A stretch of DNA of 47,322 nucleotides, from assembly GCA_018058425.1 (NCBI GenBank), contig JAGOZX010000014.1, positions 1-47,322 of the forward strand, written 5' to 3'. Positions 9,511 through 16,917 of the stretch are shown in pieces. Both the position numbers and the translations under genes were made by a program. The notes beneath the pieces are model-generated. The model was not told the origin of the DNA. It saw only the letters and a list, made by a program, of their open reading frames with translations, and ran no database searches. Position 1 is the first letter of the stretch. Every line of letters begins with the position of its first letter. This DNA comes from Sebaldella sp. (GTDB taxonomy: Bacteria; Fusobacteriota; Fusobacteriia; Fusobacteriales; Leptotrichiaceae).

Positions 9511-9694
9511 AGAGTTTGGTTAAAATTTATTTCCTGTTATGTATATTTTTGTGTTAGTAAGTATAACAGAGAAAAATAAACTATTTAAAGCCATACTCCT
9601 TACATTCTTCAAAAAGTCTAATAAATTAAAATAAGTAGTTCTTTATAAACTACTCATATCATTTTCACCATTTAATTCTTCCATCATAACTTTT

Positions 9695-10342
9695 TTAATC
9701 TTCAAAATATAATGCACGTAATTTTAACTTTCCATTTTCGAAAACAAATTTATATACTATTCCGCCTTCTCCATCTGGTATTCTAGGTGTTAATTTATTT
9801 GGAGTCATAGTAGAATAACCAATTAAGTTTTCCTCCATAAAATTTAACGATATTTCATCATCCCAGATTCGAGCTTCTGAAAGATATTTTTTGTTGTTAT
9901 TTTTATCTTTATAGTAATACCTTTGTTCATTCTCATCAAAAATATATTTTCTTTTTTTCTCTTCATCAGTTGCTCCATCTTTGTAATAATCAATTATTTT
10001 TAAAGTATCAGGCTCTACCTTTATTAGTATTAGTACTTCAAGATTTTTACATATTCTTTCAATATTTGAACTAATTATTTTTTTTGTCAAAGGCATTCCA
10101 TATTCAATTCCGTCTAATTTTTCCCCATTTAATTCTAAAAAAAATACTATCGATACCTCTTCTTCTATTGACTTTCCTGAGAAATCAACCATTGAAGCCA
10201 AAACTTTATCATCTCTATTTTTTATTGCCTCTTGAAAAACTATAAATTGCTTTAATGCTTCCTTTTTTTCTAGTTTTGATAGCTCTTTCGATCCCACTGC
10301 TATACACAAAATTAAAGTTAATAATAAAATTATTTTCTTCAT
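9695..10342 (-). CDS. Secreted protein of unknown function
   Basis: This 215-residue protein starts MKKIILLLTLILCIAVGS, a clear signal peptide without a lipobox, so it is probably periplasmic or outer-membrane associated. The mature part is charged, with EKKEALKQFIVFQEAIKNRDDKVLASMVDFSGKSI near its start, and ends in short beta-rich segments such as GGIVYKFVFENGKLKLRALYF. This layout recalls small DUF-type lipocalin- or NTF2-like secreted proteins, but I recognise no family. Of two close start codons I chose the second (ATG at 10340-10342), because GGGAG then stands six bases away; the first would touch the ribosome-binding site. It is transcribed towards the aldehyde dehydrogenase gene. Confidence 0.65.
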   Translation of the reverse strand: MKKIILLLTLILCIAVGSKELSKLEKKEALKQFIVFQEAIKNRDDKVLASMVDFSGKSIEEEVSIVFFLELNGEKLDGIEYGMPLTKKIISSNIERICKNLEVLILIKVEPDTLKIIDYYKDGATDEEKKRKYIFDENEQRYYYKDKNNNKKYLSEARIWDDEISLNFMEENLIGYSTMTPNKLTPRIPDGEGGIVYKFVFENGKLKLRALYFED

Positions 10343-10389
10343 CTTCATCTCCCATAATTAATTTTTGTTTATACTACATTAGATTTTAA

Positions 10390-10465
10390 TAATCCAATTT
10401 TTCTTGAATTACAATATAAATTGATATCTCTGTTTTACTTTTTCTAAATTACTAAACTTTTTATG
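10390..10465 (-). pseudogene. Decayed IS3-family transposase tail, copy 1
   Basis: On the minus strand the codons read HKKFSNLEKVKQRY and then, after a frameshift, YNSRKIG. The pattern F-x-N-L-E-x-V-K followed by YNSRKI matches the C-terminal tail of IS3/IS150-type transposases. It shares long runs of identical bases with the better copy at 11306-11419. Only about 25 codons remain, with a stop and a frame change, so this is debris. It sits in the 311-base gap between the secreted protein gene and the acetyltransferase gene. Confidence 0.5.
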
Positions 10466-10653
10466 ATTATTTCTCAACAAATTATTTTATCATAAATCAA
10501 AAAAAATGTTAATAGGTTATGTTTTATATAGATATCACCTTTTTCAAATAAAAATAAAGTTTTTTTACTCTTCTCTTTAACTAAGATTTTTCAACTTAAG
10601 TCATACAAAAGTATAGAAACAAATACAACTCCCCATTCCCATTAAACCTTAAA

Positions 10654-11187
10654 TTATCGTACCTTACCAAATTCAGCTACACGTTTCTCATCAACTTTCA
10701 TAATTTCTTCACCAGAAATCATATTCGGATTAAATACAAGATCATAATCTGGATTTTTTGGCTTATACCTATTAACTCCATATGCTATGCTATTCGCAGG
10801 AATATTCTTTGTAATTATTGCACCTGCTCCTATCACAGTATTCTCACCAATTATAATAGGTCCAAGAATTTTGGCTCCATCTAAGACAATGACATTCTCA
10901 GCTAAAATTGGACTTCCTACATTCTCCCATTCTTTTTGAATTTTATTATATCTCATATTCGAGCCAATAGTAACATTCTGATAAATAACAACATTTTTAC
11001 AAATTTTTGCTGACACAATTGTACAACCACGTGCATGATGCGCAAAAAGCACACTTTTATCCATATCTGCACAACGAATTTCACAGCAATAACGATGTTC
11101 CAAAAGAACAGCAGCCTTTATTCTTTCTGCTGTACTTTGAGAAAAGCAGTTTATTTCCAACAGTTCTTCAAATGTCATATTTTCCAT
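10654..11187 (-). CDS. Hexapeptide-repeat acetyltransferase, serine-acetyltransferase-like
   Basis: This is a 177-residue protein of the left-handed beta-helix acyltransferase fold. From about residue 47 it shows the layout of CysE-type enzymes: FAHHARGCTIVSAKI with the likely catalytic histidine pair, NVVIYQNVTIGSN, a loop insertion, then hexapeptide turns in GSPILAENVIVLDGAKILG and IIIGENTVIGAGAIITKNIP. It lacks the long N-terminal helical domain of true CysE, so the acceptor may be serine or another small molecule or sugar. AGGAGG lies nine bases before the ATG. The gene stands alone between two IS3-type transposase remnants, and its codons look somewhat less AT-rich than its neighbours; both suggest acquisition by transfer. 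Confidence 0.75.
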   Translation of the reverse strand: MENMTFEELLEINCFSQSTAERIKAAVLLEHRYCCEIRCADMDKSVLFAHHARGCTIVSAKICKNVVIYQNVTIGSNMRYNKIQKEWENVGSPILAENVIVLDGAKILGPIIIGENTVIGAGAIITKNIPANSIAYGVNRYKPKNPDYDLVFNPNMISGEEIMKVDEKRVAEFGKVR

Positions 11188-11305
11188 AATTTTATTCCTC
11201 CTATAATTTCTGTTGTCATTATTAATCCTTTTTATACATTTTTATTTATTCTCAAGGAATATCAATGTATGAAAATTAATACTAATACTACTGTAATTAT
11301 CCCTT

Positions 11306-11419
11306 TTATTCATACCTTATCGAATAATGACCAATTTTTCTTGAATTATACCATGATTCTATATATTCAAATATCCTTATTTTTACTTCTTCTAAATTTC
11401 TAAACTTTTTATAGAGTGA
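11306..11419 (-). pseudogene. Decayed IS3-family transposase tail, copy 2
   Basis: On the minus strand an open run reads SLYKKFRNLEEVKIR, continues IFEYIESWYNSRKIGHYSI and stops. F-x-N-L-E-E followed by YIE-x-WYNSR is the conserved C-terminal end of IS3/IS150-family transposases (usually YI-x-x-YN-x-x-R-x-H). No catalytic domain remains. The nearly parallel copy at 10390-10465 lies on the other side of the acetyltransferase gene in the same orientation. The rest of this 350-base gap has nothing else that I recognise apart from the terminator at 11488-11530. Confidence 0.65.
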
Positions 11420-11487
11420 TAACTTTATATAATTTATTTTGACATATATTATTCTTTAATTATGGACAATCTTTAATCCTTACAAAT

Positions 11488-11530
11488 AAAAAAATCATCT
11501 TCTTGTTTTCTTACAAACTTGAAAATGATT
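11488..11530 (-). terminator. Terminator of the Spy-like gene
   Basis: On the minus strand AATCATTTTC pairs imperfectly with GAAGATGATT, with more pairing inside, and a run of seven T follows. It begins only a few bases after the stop codon at 11538. Confidence 0.65.
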
Positions 11531-11537
11531 ATATCTT

Positions 11538-12116
11538 TTATCTCATTCTATTCATACTACTTTTTAAAAAAGTTTTCTGCTTATCTGTTAACACTGCGTC
11601 TTTCTCTTTTTTCTCTTCTTTAAAGAGCTTCTTCATCTCGTCATTTTGTTGTTTTTCAGTTAATTCCTGACTTTTTAAATCTTGCATTTTCTTATAGTAA
11701 TTATCTCTAATTGAACTTATTTGATCCTTTTGCTCATCTGTTAAATTTAATTTTTTTTCAAAATCAGCTTTTCTTTTTTCCATTCCAGATATTCTTGTTT
11801 CCAATATTTTTTGCTGTTTTGAATTTAAAATTTCATTTAACTTATCTTTTTGTTCATCTTTTATATCTTTCATTCCACTTATAAAATCTTCTCTTGATGG
11901 ATTTTGATCGCTTAAGTCCTTTATCTTTGTTTTCGTTTCTTCTGTTAACGTCTTTATTTTCTCCTTTTGATCTTGGCTTAAATTCATCTCTTTGGTAAGC
12001 TCTTTTCTTGTTGTCTCTACACCCTTTGCTCCATGAAAGTATGCTTCTTCATTTTCAGCCAATGCAGCTATTGAGAATAGTGAAATTAAAACAGCTACTA
12101 TTATTCCTTTTTTCAT
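11538..12116 (-). CDS. Periplasmic Spy/CpxP-like protein (LTxxQ repeats)
   Basis: This is a 192-residue secreted, helix-rich, highly charged protein. Residues 1-20 (MKKGIIVAVLISLFSIAALA) are a signal peptide. The mature part holds the Spy/CpxP hallmark in at least two places, NLSQDQKEKIK near residue 45 and NLTDEQKDQI near residue 123, and a third weaker one, VLTDKQKTF, near the end. Proteins of this group act as periplasmic chaperones or envelope stress sensors. AGGAGG precedes the ATG by six bases. Its divergent neighbour is the protease autotransporter, so a link to outer-membrane protein secretion is plausible but only inferred. Confidence 0.75.
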   Translation of the reverse strand: MKKGIIVAVLISLFSIAALAENEEAYFHGAKGVETTRKELTKEMNLSQDQKEKIKTLTEETKTKIKDLSDQNPSREDFISGMKDIKDEQKDKLNEILNSKQQKILETRISGMEKRKADFEKKLNLTDEQKDQISSIRDNYYKKMQDLKSQELTEKQQNDEMKKLFKEEKKEKDAVLTDKQKTFLKSSMNRMR

Positions 12117-12284
12117 TTTGTTCCTCCTAATGTTTATATTTATACTTAATTTTAGTTTCTACACCTTAGTTTGTTCTTTTCTTGAACTTTGAATTAGATT
12201 TGATAAAAATAATTTTTAAATTTAACACTGTTTTTATTGAGTTTAAGTACATTAACCCATTGAAAAATTTATTTAAAAAAATGC

Positions 12285-12313
12285 TTGATATACTACTTTT
12301 TTAATTGTATAAT
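12285..12313 (+). promoter_or_regulatory. Strong promoter far upstream of the protease autotransporter
   Basis: TTGATA (12285-12290) and TATAAT (12308-12313) have the ideal 17-base spacing. Transcription would start near 12320, about 280 bases before the autotransporter start codon, so the gene would have a long leader or the promoter serves a small RNA. A weaker alternative, TTGTTC-N17-TATATG near 12478-12506, lies closer to the gene. Confidence 0.6.
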
Positions 12314-12346
12314 GAAACAAGAAAGGAATCTAAAAAAAATTTAATA

Positions 12347-12374
12347 TTGATAGTAATAAATTTATTGTTATCAA
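12347..12374. repeat. 28-bp inverted repeat in the leader of the protease autotransporter
   Basis: The halves TTGATAGTAATAAA and TTTATTGTTATCAA are complementary except at two positions, which become G-T pairs in RNA. It starts some 27 bases after the predicted transcription start and is followed by a short T run, so it could be an operator or a weak terminator. The remainder of the 12117-12597 gap shows only AT-rich sequence. Confidence 0.45.
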
Positions 12375-12597
12375 TTTTACATATAAAGCATTATCTAGTT
12401 TATTTATTTCAATTCAAAAATTAAATTAGATTTTTTTTCGCAAAATTTCTTGTACATACAAAACATATTTTAGAAATTGTTCGTCTTTCATTATTATTGT
12501 ATATGACCTTTTAGCTCTATACTTCTCTAGCATTCAATAAAGAATAAAAATATAATATTATTTTATTTAAACATTCTATTGAATTGAGGTGGGAGAC

Positions 12598-15351
12598 ATG
12601 AAAAAATTATTTCTAATTACCATAGTCTTATCATTATTTGTTATTAGCTGTGGCTCTAGCGGAGGAAGCAGTAGCAGTGATGCAGCTCCTACTCCTACTC
12701 CTGTTGCTCCTATTAACGTTGATAAAGATACTCCATTTGTTCCAAGTGATCCTCATACTGTGCAGGAAGCAAAACAAAATGGACTTGATGGAACAAACGT
12801 GACTATTGGTATTATTGATACTGATTTTGAAGTTAATAATATAGAATTTCGTGATAAAAATGGTGTTTCTCGATTAAGCGAAGATAAAAGTTTTTCTGGA
12901 AATAACAACATTCACGGAAGCCTTGTTTCTGAAATAATTGGCGGAAAAACAATGGGTGTTGCTCCAAATGTTAAAATTGTTGGTTCTGCAGCTGGAAGTA
13001 TATGCTCAGATGGTACAAATCGTTGTTTAAATGCTACACGTGAAATGTATGAAAGTGTTTATAATAAAGGTGCAAGAATTTTTAATCAATCTTTTGGGGT
13101 AGCAGGAAAATCAGTTTTAGAATACACTAAAGCCGATATGCCTCTTACTGACCCAGTAAATAATTTTTACAGCCAGAGAGCTACAACAGATTCTCTATTT
13201 ATTTGGGCAACTGGTAATGATGGCAATGATGACCCTTCAGTAAACTCTGGACTGCCTTATTTATATCCAGAATTAGAAAAAGGCTGGATTGCTGTTACTG
13301 CTGTTGATTCTGAAACAGGACTATTCAGTAGTTATGCAAATAAATGCGGAGTTGCAGAAAATTGGTGTATTGCTGCTGTTGGTGACTATGATTTTCATGT
13401 CCAAAGATCATCTGGAAGTGGAACTTCATTTGCTACTCCTGTTATCACAGGTACCGCAGCATTAGTAAAACAAAAATATCCATGGATGAATTCAGATTTA
13501 GTAAGACAGACTATTTTATCTACTGCTACTGATAAAGGCGATAAAGGTGTAGATAAAGTCTATGGATGGGGATTAGTTAATGTGAGTAAAGCCGTTAAAG
13601 GTCCTGCATTATTTGATAAAAGACTTGCTTTGGGTGATTATGTAAATGTGAGTTTTGATAATGTTACATCATCTTTTGATAATAATATAGGTGGTGATGC
13701 AGGTTTAATTAAAGATGGTAGCGGAACTTTACTTCTAACTGGTGTGAACTCTTACACAGGAAATAATATTATTAAAAACGGGCAGCTTAAAATAAATGGA
13801 TCTTCTGTTTCTGGTGTAGCTATCCAATCACAAGGAGTTCTCTCTGGTGATGGTGGTTATATAGCAAGCAATGTAGTAAATGAGGGTGGAACTTTAGTAA
13901 ATGAAGGTGCTGGACTTACTATACAAGGCGATTATTCTGCTACTTCCAGCTCAATAATAGAAAGCGAACCTAATGCCACACTTAAAATAAAAGGAAAAGC
14001 AATATTAAATGATTCTAACTTAATAGTAATAATTCCAGTTGATTCTAATAATAAACCTGTTTATATAGATAAAACTGGTATTGAAAATAATATTTTAACA
14101 GCAGATAAAGGTATTGAAAATAAACTTAATGTAGTTAATACTCCAGCTTTTCTTCAAACAAAAGTTAGTTATACTTCTAGTACAGTTGGGTTAAGCTTAG
14201 CAAGAAAAGATATCGCAGAGTATGTATCAAATTCTTCAATTAAAGATGCTACTAGAAATAATTCAGCACAAAATATTGAACAAGTATTTAAAGCCTTGGA
14301 TAATTCTAAAGGAAGTGAAAAGTTTAGAACTCAGGCTGCCATACTACAACAAACTACTTCTAGCAGCTTAACATCTGTTTTAGACAGTTTTTCTGGACAA
14401 ATATATGCATCAGCACAAGCATTGACTTTCCAACAGTCACAAGCTGTAAATAAAGACTTATCTAATAGATTAGTTATGCTTGGAAGTTTAGAAAATACAG
14501 GTAGTGTAGCAGGAATATGGTTTAGTGGAATTGCTTCTACAGGAAAACTTTCTGAATCTGGCTATGCAAGTGCAGATACTTCAGCATTTGGAGGACAAAT
14601 TGGGATAGATAAAAGCGTAAATGATAACTTAATTCTTGGTGTTGCATTATCATACTCTGATAGTGAAGCTGACTTTGACCGATATGGTGGAAAATCAAAA
14701 AGTCAAAATGCAGGAATTTCTCTTTATGGAAGATATGGAAAAAAAGATGACAGTTTATATGTTATTGGTAGATTAGGTACTGGATTTGTATCAAGTGACG
14801 TTGACAGAGAAATTATAATTGGAAATCAAGTTGATTACTCTTCAATTAACCACGATGATCTTGTACTTTCAGGTTATGGAGAAGTTGGATATAAAATTAA
14901 AGCAACTAAAAATATAAGTATCACTCCATTTACTGGTTTAGCTTATGATGGAATTAAAAGAGGAAGTTTTTCAGAGGATGACAGCTTATTTGGATTAAAA
15001 GCTGATAGTGAAAATTATGATCAAACATCTGCCTTAATAGGAATTAGAGCTGAAACAAGTTTTAATTGGGCTGCTGGAAAAACTACTTTACAAGGTTATG
15101 TAACATGGCAAAAAGCACTTAATGATGAAGATTTAGATTTTGAAGCATCATATGTAGGAATGAGTGATGAAAAATTTGAAGTAGAAGGTATTGGCCTTCC
15201 TGATGATACTACATGGGCTGGAATTGGTTTTCTAACTGAAGTCAATGAAAAATGGTCTTGGTCTGCTAACTATGATGCACAAATTGATGATTCAGATATT
15301 TCTAACAATGTTTTTTCTTTAGGATTTAGATTCAATATTGATAAAAATTAA
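12598..15351 (+). CDS. Subtilisin-type (S8) serine protease autotransporter, fusolisin-like
   Basis: This 917-residue surface protease has a type V secretion layout. The signal sequence ends in a lipobox (VIS-C18), followed by a Ser/Gly/Pro-rich linker, so the passenger may be lipid-anchored, as in Neisseria NalP. The S8 triad is D74 (GIIDTDF), H106 (NIHGSLV) and S277 (SGSGTSFATP), with the oxyanion asparagine N207 in WATGNDGN. One autotransporter-associated repeat follows near residue 375 (GSGTLLLTGVNSYTG), then a linker and a C-terminal beta-barrel of about 280 residues ending FSLGFRFNIDKN. I use the ATG at 12598, which has GAGGTGGG before it; a GTG nine bases upstream would overlap that site. 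A long leader precedes it and a strong terminator follows. Fusobacterial relatives degrade host proteins. Confidence 0.92.
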   Translation: MKKLFLITIVLSLFVISCGSSGGSSSSDAAPTPTPVAPINVDKDTPFVPSDPHTVQEAKQNGLDGTNVTIGIIDTDFEVNNIEFRDKNGVSRLSEDKSFSGNNNIHGSLVSEIIGGKTMGVAPNVKIVGSAAGSICSDGTNRCLNATREMYESVYNKGARIFNQSFGVAGKSVLEYTKADMPLTDPVNNFYSQRATTDSLFIWATGNDGNDDPSVNSGLPYLYPELEKGWIAVTAVDSETGLFSSYANKCGVAENWCIAAVGDYDFHVQRSSGSGTSFATPVITGTAALVKQKYPWMNSDLVRQTILSTATDKGDKGVDKVYGWGLVNVSKAVKGPALFDKRLALGDYVNVSFDNVTSSFDNNIGGDAGLIKDGSGTLLLTGVNSYTGNNIIKNGQLKINGSSVSGVAIQSQGVLSGDGGYIASNVVNEGGTLVNEGAGLTIQGDYSATSSSIIESEPNATLKIKGKAILNDSNLIVIIPVDSNNKPVYIDKTGIENNILTADKGIENKLNVVNTPAFLQTKVSYTSSTVGLSLARKDIAEYVSNSSIKDATRNNSAQNIEQVFKALDNSKGSEKFRTQAAILQQTTSSSLTSVLDSFSGQIYASAQALTFQQSQAVNKDLSNRLVMLGSLENTGSVAGIWFSGIASTGKLSESGYASADTSAFGGQIGIDKSVNDNLILGVALSYSDSEADFDRYGGKSKSQNAGISLYGRYGKKDDSLYVIGRLGTGFVSSDVDREIIIGNQVDYSSINHDDLVLSGYGEVGYKIKATKNISITPFTGLAYDGIKRGSFSEDDSLFGLKADSENYDQTSALIGIRAETSFNWAAGKTTLQGYVTWQKALNDEDLDFEASYVGMSDEKFEVEGIGLPDDTTWAGIGFLTEVNEKWSWSANYDAQIDDSDISNNVFSLGFRFNIDKN

Positions 15352-15366
15352 TAATTTAAAATATAA

Positions 15367-15410
15367 AAAAAGCCTCCTCATTTTAAGTTAATTTTGATAG
15401 GAGGCTTTTA
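15367..15410. terminator. Bidirectional terminator between convergent genes
   Basis: AAAGCCTCCT (15369-15378) and AGGAGGCTTT (15399-15408) form a perfect 10-bp stem, with an A run before and a T run after. It serves the autotransporter on the plus strand and the phosphodiesterase gene on the minus strand. Confidence 0.88.
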
Positions 15411-15443
15411 TTTATATCTTTATTATTATAGTAATATCAGGCT

Positions 15444-15896
15444 TTATCCCTGTATTTTTTTTAATTCTATTTTTTTATCTTCCCAAATAGCATAATTTCC
15501 GTCTTGCACTGCTCCTGGATTTACATATTTTATGAAATTTTTTACCTTATAATATGGAATATGTGTGTGACCAAAAATGCAGATATTTACTCCTTCTCTT
15601 TCAGCTTCTTTCACTAAATCTGACATGTAAGACTTTACTCCAAAAAGATGTCCGTGTACTAGTAGAACTTTATTCTTACCTACTTCTAGCACTATTTTGT
15701 CCAAAGTTTCCACATCTGAATAATCTGTATTTCCTCTTACTACATAAAATTTTATCTTATTATATACATAAGATAAATCAATGGCATCTGAGCTGTGATC
15801 CCCAGCAAAAAGAATAACTTCTGGCATTTCTTTTTTTATAATCTTTTGAAATATATCTAATCTCTTATGGCTATCTGAACAAATCAATATTTTCAT
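15444..15896 (-). CDS. YfcE/MJ0936-type metallophosphodiesterase
   Basis: This is a 150-residue cytoplasmic phosphoesterase of the calcineurin-like superfamily. All five metal-binding blocks are present: D-x-H in SDSH (D8, H10), GD in LFAGDHSSD, GN-x-D in VVRGNTDY, the histidine in LLVHGHLFG and GHTH in CIFGHTHIPY. The C-terminal NPGAV is also typical of the YfcE group, whose members hydrolyse phosphodiesters with manganese. The length is at the short end of the family. The start codon has AGGAAAT upstream. It stands between two terminators as a single gene; its natural substrate is unknown. Confidence 0.88.
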   Translation of the reverse strand: MKILICSDSHKRLDIFQKIIKKEMPEVILFAGDHSSDAIDLSYVYNKIKFYVVRGNTDYSDVETLDKIVLEVGKNKVLLVHGHLFGVKSYMSDLVKEAEREGVNICIFGHTHIPYYKVKNFIKYVNPGAVQDGNYAIWEDKKIELKKIQG

Positions 15897-16090
15897 ATTT
15901 CCTCTTTTCTTGATTTTTATTAGATTCTATCATAATAAAATAACTGATTTCAACTAATCTTTTTAAAATATTTCTTTTAATTAGAAAAAGGCTGAATGAA
16001 TTTTTCCTTTTATTTTTTAAAAACATCTAATAATCGTTAATTTCTACAAACCAACCCTATTATAATTTACAAAAAATAATTTTTTCTAAA

Positions 16091-16137
16091 TAAAAGGAGC
16101 TGTTTTCAAAAAATAATTTTTGACACAACTCCTTTAT
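16091..16137 (-). terminator. Terminator of the gyrB-gyrA-usp unit
   Basis: On the minus strand AAAGGAGTTGT pairs with ACAGCTCCTTT (one G-T pair), with a 20-base AT-rich loop and T-rich sequence after it. It starts right after the stop codon at 16141. Confidence 0.75.
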
Positions 16138-16140
16138 ATT

Positions 16141-16896
16141 CTATCCTATAAATATAGGTTTTTTAATTTTTTCTATAAGTCTAACTCCAAATTTTCCTGT
16201 TATTTTTTCTACCATAACAGCAAACTTTAGTGTTCCCATCAAAACAACATCATTATTTTCTACTTCACTTAATATTGTTTTTATTGGGTCTCCTTCTTTG
16301 TCTATTAGATTATAGTTTTCTTTAAATCTTTCTTTTAATTCATCTTTTTCATCTACATTTACTCTTAAAACATCAACTTTTGTTTCTCCAAATATATTAA
16401 AATAATTAAATAATGTACGATTTGCTTTATATCCACCATCATCTAAAGCTAATACCTTGTCAAAACTATAGCTGTCAGTTTCAGAAACAATAATCATAGG
16501 TTTATAGTGAACTCTTAGTAATTCTTTTAAGTAAGGTCCTATATTTTCACTTTTAAATATTATCAAAAGATCATAACCCTTCATTTTATCCAGACAAACT
16601 TCTACTGTTTCTCCTTCTTCAACAAAAATGTTAGAAAAATTTCCTTCAATATTATTTTTTAGCATTTTAAAATTATTTTCTTCTAGTTCTTTCCATTCTT
16701 CAATAATATAAGTACTTCCTATATCGATTCCTATTCCTTCAATTGTTGAAGGAAAGATTTCATATTTTAAAATATCTTTTACATATAGACCATCTAAAAC
16801 AAAATCTTTATACTTTTCTTTAAATGCCTTTGAAAACTCTTTTATAGCCTTAATCTCATTTTCATTATTTATTACAAATAATGCTTTTCTCAACAT
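16141..16896 (-). CDS. UspA-like (universal stress protein fold) protein
   Basis: This is a 251-residue protein with the strand-helix rhythm of the UspA/adenine-nucleotide alpha-hydrolase fold: an N-terminal strand in LRKALFVINNENE, a central KVLALDDGG and a C-terminal NDVVLMGTLKFAVMVEKI ending KPIFIG, which resembles the nucleotide-binding loop and final strand of universal stress proteins. No strict G-x-x-G-x9-GS loop is visible, so ATP binding is doubtful. The ATG at 16894-16896 has GAGGAA nine bases upstream; an in-frame GTG lies three codons before it. It is 21 bases after gyrA and before a terminator, so it is probably cotranscribed with gyrase, an unusual partner. Confidence 0.6.
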   Translation of the reverse strand: MLRKALFVINNENEIKAIKEFSKAFKEKYKDFVLDGLYVKDILKYEIFPSTIEGIGIDIGSTYIIEEWKELEENNFKMLKNNIEGNFSNIFVEEGETVEVCLDKMKGYDLLIIFKSENIGPYLKELLRVHYKPMIIVSETDSYSFDKVLALDDGGYKANRTLFNYFNIFGETKVDVLRVNVDEKDELKERFKENYNLIDKEGDPIKTILSEVENNDVVLMGTLKFAVMVEKITGKFGVRLIEKIKKPIFIG

Positions 16897-16917
16897 AAGA
16901 ATCACTTCCTCTATAAT

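Noticed and set aside
11007..11403. Plus-strand open frames across and beyond the acetyltransferase gene
   Set aside because: They are antisense to a well-supported gene and to the IS3 remnant and have no recognisable domains or ribosome-binding sites.
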